Shown here piece by piece: positions 61,641-64,000 of a stretch of DNA of 64,000 bases. The notes beneath the pieces are model-generated. The model was not told the origin of the DNA. It made no database searches and saw only the letters and a list, made by a program, of their open reading frames with translations. The position numbers and the translations under genes were made by a program. The stretch is from Omphiscola glabra (lineage: Eukaryota > Mollusca > Gastropoda > Lymnaeidae), in contig OZ024809.1 of NCBI GenBank assembly GCA_964017045.1, positions 2,232,001-2,296,000 on the forward strand, read 5' to 3'. Within the stretch, counting starts at the first letter, position 1. The number at the start of each line of letters is the position of its first letter.

Positions 61641-62265
61641 ATAAATTTAAAATTGATTTTGTCAATCTGTAAAAAATTATAATGACGCTTTTAGAGTCCG
61701 AATATAGGACGCGTAATTGCTACTACAGTGTTTTTACAGTGCATTCACATTGTATTCACCGACAAGTAACGAACCAGTTGTTGTTTGATTGGTAGTGTGT
61801 CACTTCATGGGGAGGAGTTTAAGAAGTTGTTTAAAAGAGATGGTTGATGATCATGCGGATGTCCGTGACGCTAAGTTATGATATCATTTAAAATGATAAA
61901 GAAATTGTTTATGTTACATTCGATTAGTTTGGGTCACAGATTAAGAGCAGCAAGGTAAAAATTGATCATCTGAGACGAACCGTTAAAAATAACCATGTTA
62001 GGCCATCTTGAAAGACATTGCGCTTTGATTTTTATGGCAGATTACGGGTAGGTACACGTTAGCTTTCCTTTATAATCATTTATATCATTGGCTCTCGTAT
62101 AATTATGGGATACGGTAGAACACACGTATTTTCGGAGACCACTATTGTGGATTTCAGGTGTCCAACATATCAAAACAAGTCGATGCCAGTTTTAGTTTCA
62201 AACGAAAGCCAGTGACATATGACATATGCGATCAAGCGTGACGCGATATGGTTTAACCCTTGAGA
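61641..62265. other. Spacer, no gene seen
   Basis: No convincing exon, RNA or transposon feature. Confidence 0.45.
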
Positions 62266-62267
62266 TG

Positions 62268-62415
62268 TCAGAACAATTACTTCAGATTATGGTCAGAACA
62301 ATTACTTCAGATGGTCAGAACAATTACTTCAGATGGTCAGAACAATTACTTTAGATGGTCAGAACAATTACTTTAGATGGTCAGAACAATTACTTTAGAT
62401 GGTCAGAACAATTAT
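62268..62415. repeat. 22-bp tandem repeat
   Basis: Six or seven units of CAGAACAATTACTTCAGATG followed by GT. Confidence 0.94.
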
Positions 62416-63284
62416 TTCAATTACAAAGGGGAGGGGGTGTTGTGCATAAGAGGGTGTGAGGAGTTTAACTTGGGGTGGAAAAACAATAGAAAATCTACTT
62501 TAATTAATTTTTTCTATTAAAGTTTATTTAAAGAACAAATGTGTACGTTTTCAACTTCATAAACTAAAGAGTTTACGGTAGGACAGCAAAAAGTCCGAGC
62601 TATAAATAGTATGAACTGTAATCCCATTGGTGTGCGATCTGATGAAAAGCTTGATTTATACGCGGCCCAAACCTTTCCGAAATTTTGGGATCTTCAGTTC
62701 TGTTAACGTGAGGCAGACGTGGCCAAGAGTGTTTTAGCCTTCTATCTTTTTCAGTGTTGTCAGTTTCCCCGGGGACCTGCGGGGCGCTGAATTTTTTGGG
62801 TTGGCTGGCGTGGACTTTGTTGTTTAAGTGCAGGTTGAGATCGTGAACTTGAGCAGATGGTTTTAAGATATTTCTCTTAGAGAATCAAGGTAACAAAGCA
62901 TTAAGGTAGCTTAGATTTTAAAAGTATATCAGAAAAAAAAACCACGGGATTAGAACATGTGACTCAATTGTTGTCAATCTTTTCTTTGGACTGCTAATAA
63001 GTCTAATCATAATTTATGCGAAGTTTGATTATAAATGTATAACTTCTCTGTGATTCATAAATTATAAACATAAACCCACGAGAAAGATTTATAAAAAAAA
63101 TTCTCTTTGCCGCACAACTTGTAAGAAATCAATTCTTATTATTTTAGCTTTAAGACTCATTTTTGCCCCCAAAAAAACCAAAGGAAGAAATTAAAACCAA
63201 CTAGCCTGGAAACATTTATTTCTAATCTGAGGAGTGTAAAATTGTTCATTTATTTAGCCAAAACCTGTAGATTTAAAAAAAATT
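62416..63284. other. Spacer, no gene seen
   Basis: No gene recognised. Confidence 0.45.
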
Positions 63285-63285
63285 G

Positions 63286-63416
63286 CCATTCATTTAGTGG
63301 ATGGCAGGAAAGTTTCATTTATTTAGTGAACGGCAGGAAAGTTTCATTTATTTAGTGAACGGCAGGAAAGTTTTATTTATTTAGTGGATGGCAGGAAAGT
63401 TTCATTTATTTAATGG
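63286..63416. repeat. About 32-bp tandem repeat
   Basis: Four units containing GGCAGGAAAGTTTCATTTAT then TTAGTG. Confidence 0.9.
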
Positions 63417-63431
63417 TCAAGTGAAATCGTT

Positions 63432-63695
63432 TTGGGTGCCTCACGCACAACCTCCAAATCTATTGCGGAACACCTCTAGCTCTATTGCGGCACACCTCCA
63501 ACTCTATTGTGGCACACCTCAAACTCTATTGCGGCACACCTCAAACTCTATTACAGCACGCACATCTCCAACTCTATTGCGACACACCTCCAACTCTTGC
63601 GGCACACATCCAACTCTATTGTGACACACATCCAACTCTAATGCAACACACCTGCAACTCTATTGTAGCACACCTCCAGTCCTATTGCGGGACTA
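63432..63695. repeat. 22-bp tandem repeat
   Basis: About 12 units of CACACCTCCAACTCTATTGC followed by GG, with some indels. Confidence 0.92.
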
Positions 63696-64000
63696 CTGAA
63701 AGTTCACCAAAAAAAAAAAAAGATATTTCTTTATTGGTGTTGCCTTATTTTTGTTCGATTGTCAAAATATCCGTGCAGGTAAGCTTTAAAATAAATCTTT
63801 AAAGACTTTTTGAACAAGTCGACTTAAAAACAAGAACCCCACCACAACAAAACAATGTCTAAATAAAAAGAGCAACCAATACACGTGAACAAATCTTAAA
63901 TTTAAATGTGAAAATATCGATCGACGTCTTTGAAAGCATGACTTAACGAGATGAACCCTTTGGGCAAATGGGAATACATTAGAATACTTTCGGCAACTCT
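63696..64000. other. Right edge, no gene seen
   Basis: A poly-A run near 63709-63721 follows the array; the rest is AT-rich and unassigned. Confidence 0.45.

Noticed and set aside
1..63700. CRISPR arrays
   Set aside because: All regular repeats are direct head-to-tail arrays with no unique spacers, in a eukaryotic genome with introns.

Overview
The window is eukaryotic nuclear DNA, most likely from a mollusc and probably a gastropod. That assignment is an inference. It rests on small exons with GT-AG introns, an AT-rich background, many fragments of non-LTR retrotransposons and hAT-type MITEs, and an invertebrate-style STRA6-like gene. No bacterial operons, rRNA genes or CRISPR arrays are present, and I recognised no tRNA gene by eye.

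Two genuine protein-coding genes can be read. (1) A STRA6-like multi-pass membrane receptor (retinol-transporter family) lies on the + strand. Seventeen exons between 14455 and 33085 join in phase and give 766 residues up to a TAA stop. The 5'-most exon(s) with the start codon were not found. (2) A Golgi carbohydrate sulfotransferase of the CHST8-14 type lies on the - strand. Three in-phase exons between 38069 and 40205 give the stem, the full catalytic domain and the stop. The N-terminal membrane anchor exon was not found. The two genes converge and are separated by about 5 kb of retrotransposon debris and minisatellites.

Layout: 1-2568 is a 25-bp satellite that continues off the left edge. 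2569-14450 is almost wall-to-wall minisatellites and MITE-like repeats. 14455-33085 is the STRA6-like gene; its introns hold several more arrays, a dead hAT transposase, LINE tails and a perfect 42-bp-arm palindrome. 33086-38068 is intergenic, with a hAT MITE, a nested LINE and two arrays. 38069-40205 is the sulfotransferase. 40400-64000 has no recognisable host gene. It holds LINE 3' ends at about 40.6, 43.2, 43.5 and 58-59 kb, a probable 1.96-kb solo LTR inserted inside a 31-bp array, hAT MITEs at 44.35 and 52.97 kb, a GC-rich island of unknown nature at 53.4-53.9 kb, and many further arrays.

The most striking property is the number of independent tandem arrays, about 50, with units of 10-92 bp. 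Several are built on functional sequence. In three STRA6-like introns (after exons C, D and L) the array unit includes the exon 3' end and its splice donor, so donor-like sites are duplicated. Upstream of exon D an acceptor-like motif is repeated. A 21-bp array just upstream of the gene (12938-13715) keeps one frame open over 37 units, and its variation is synonymous everywhere except one codon. A 44/45-bp array with matching flanks occurs at both 11.5 kb and 52.3 kb, suggesting a dispersed element that carries an internal satellite.
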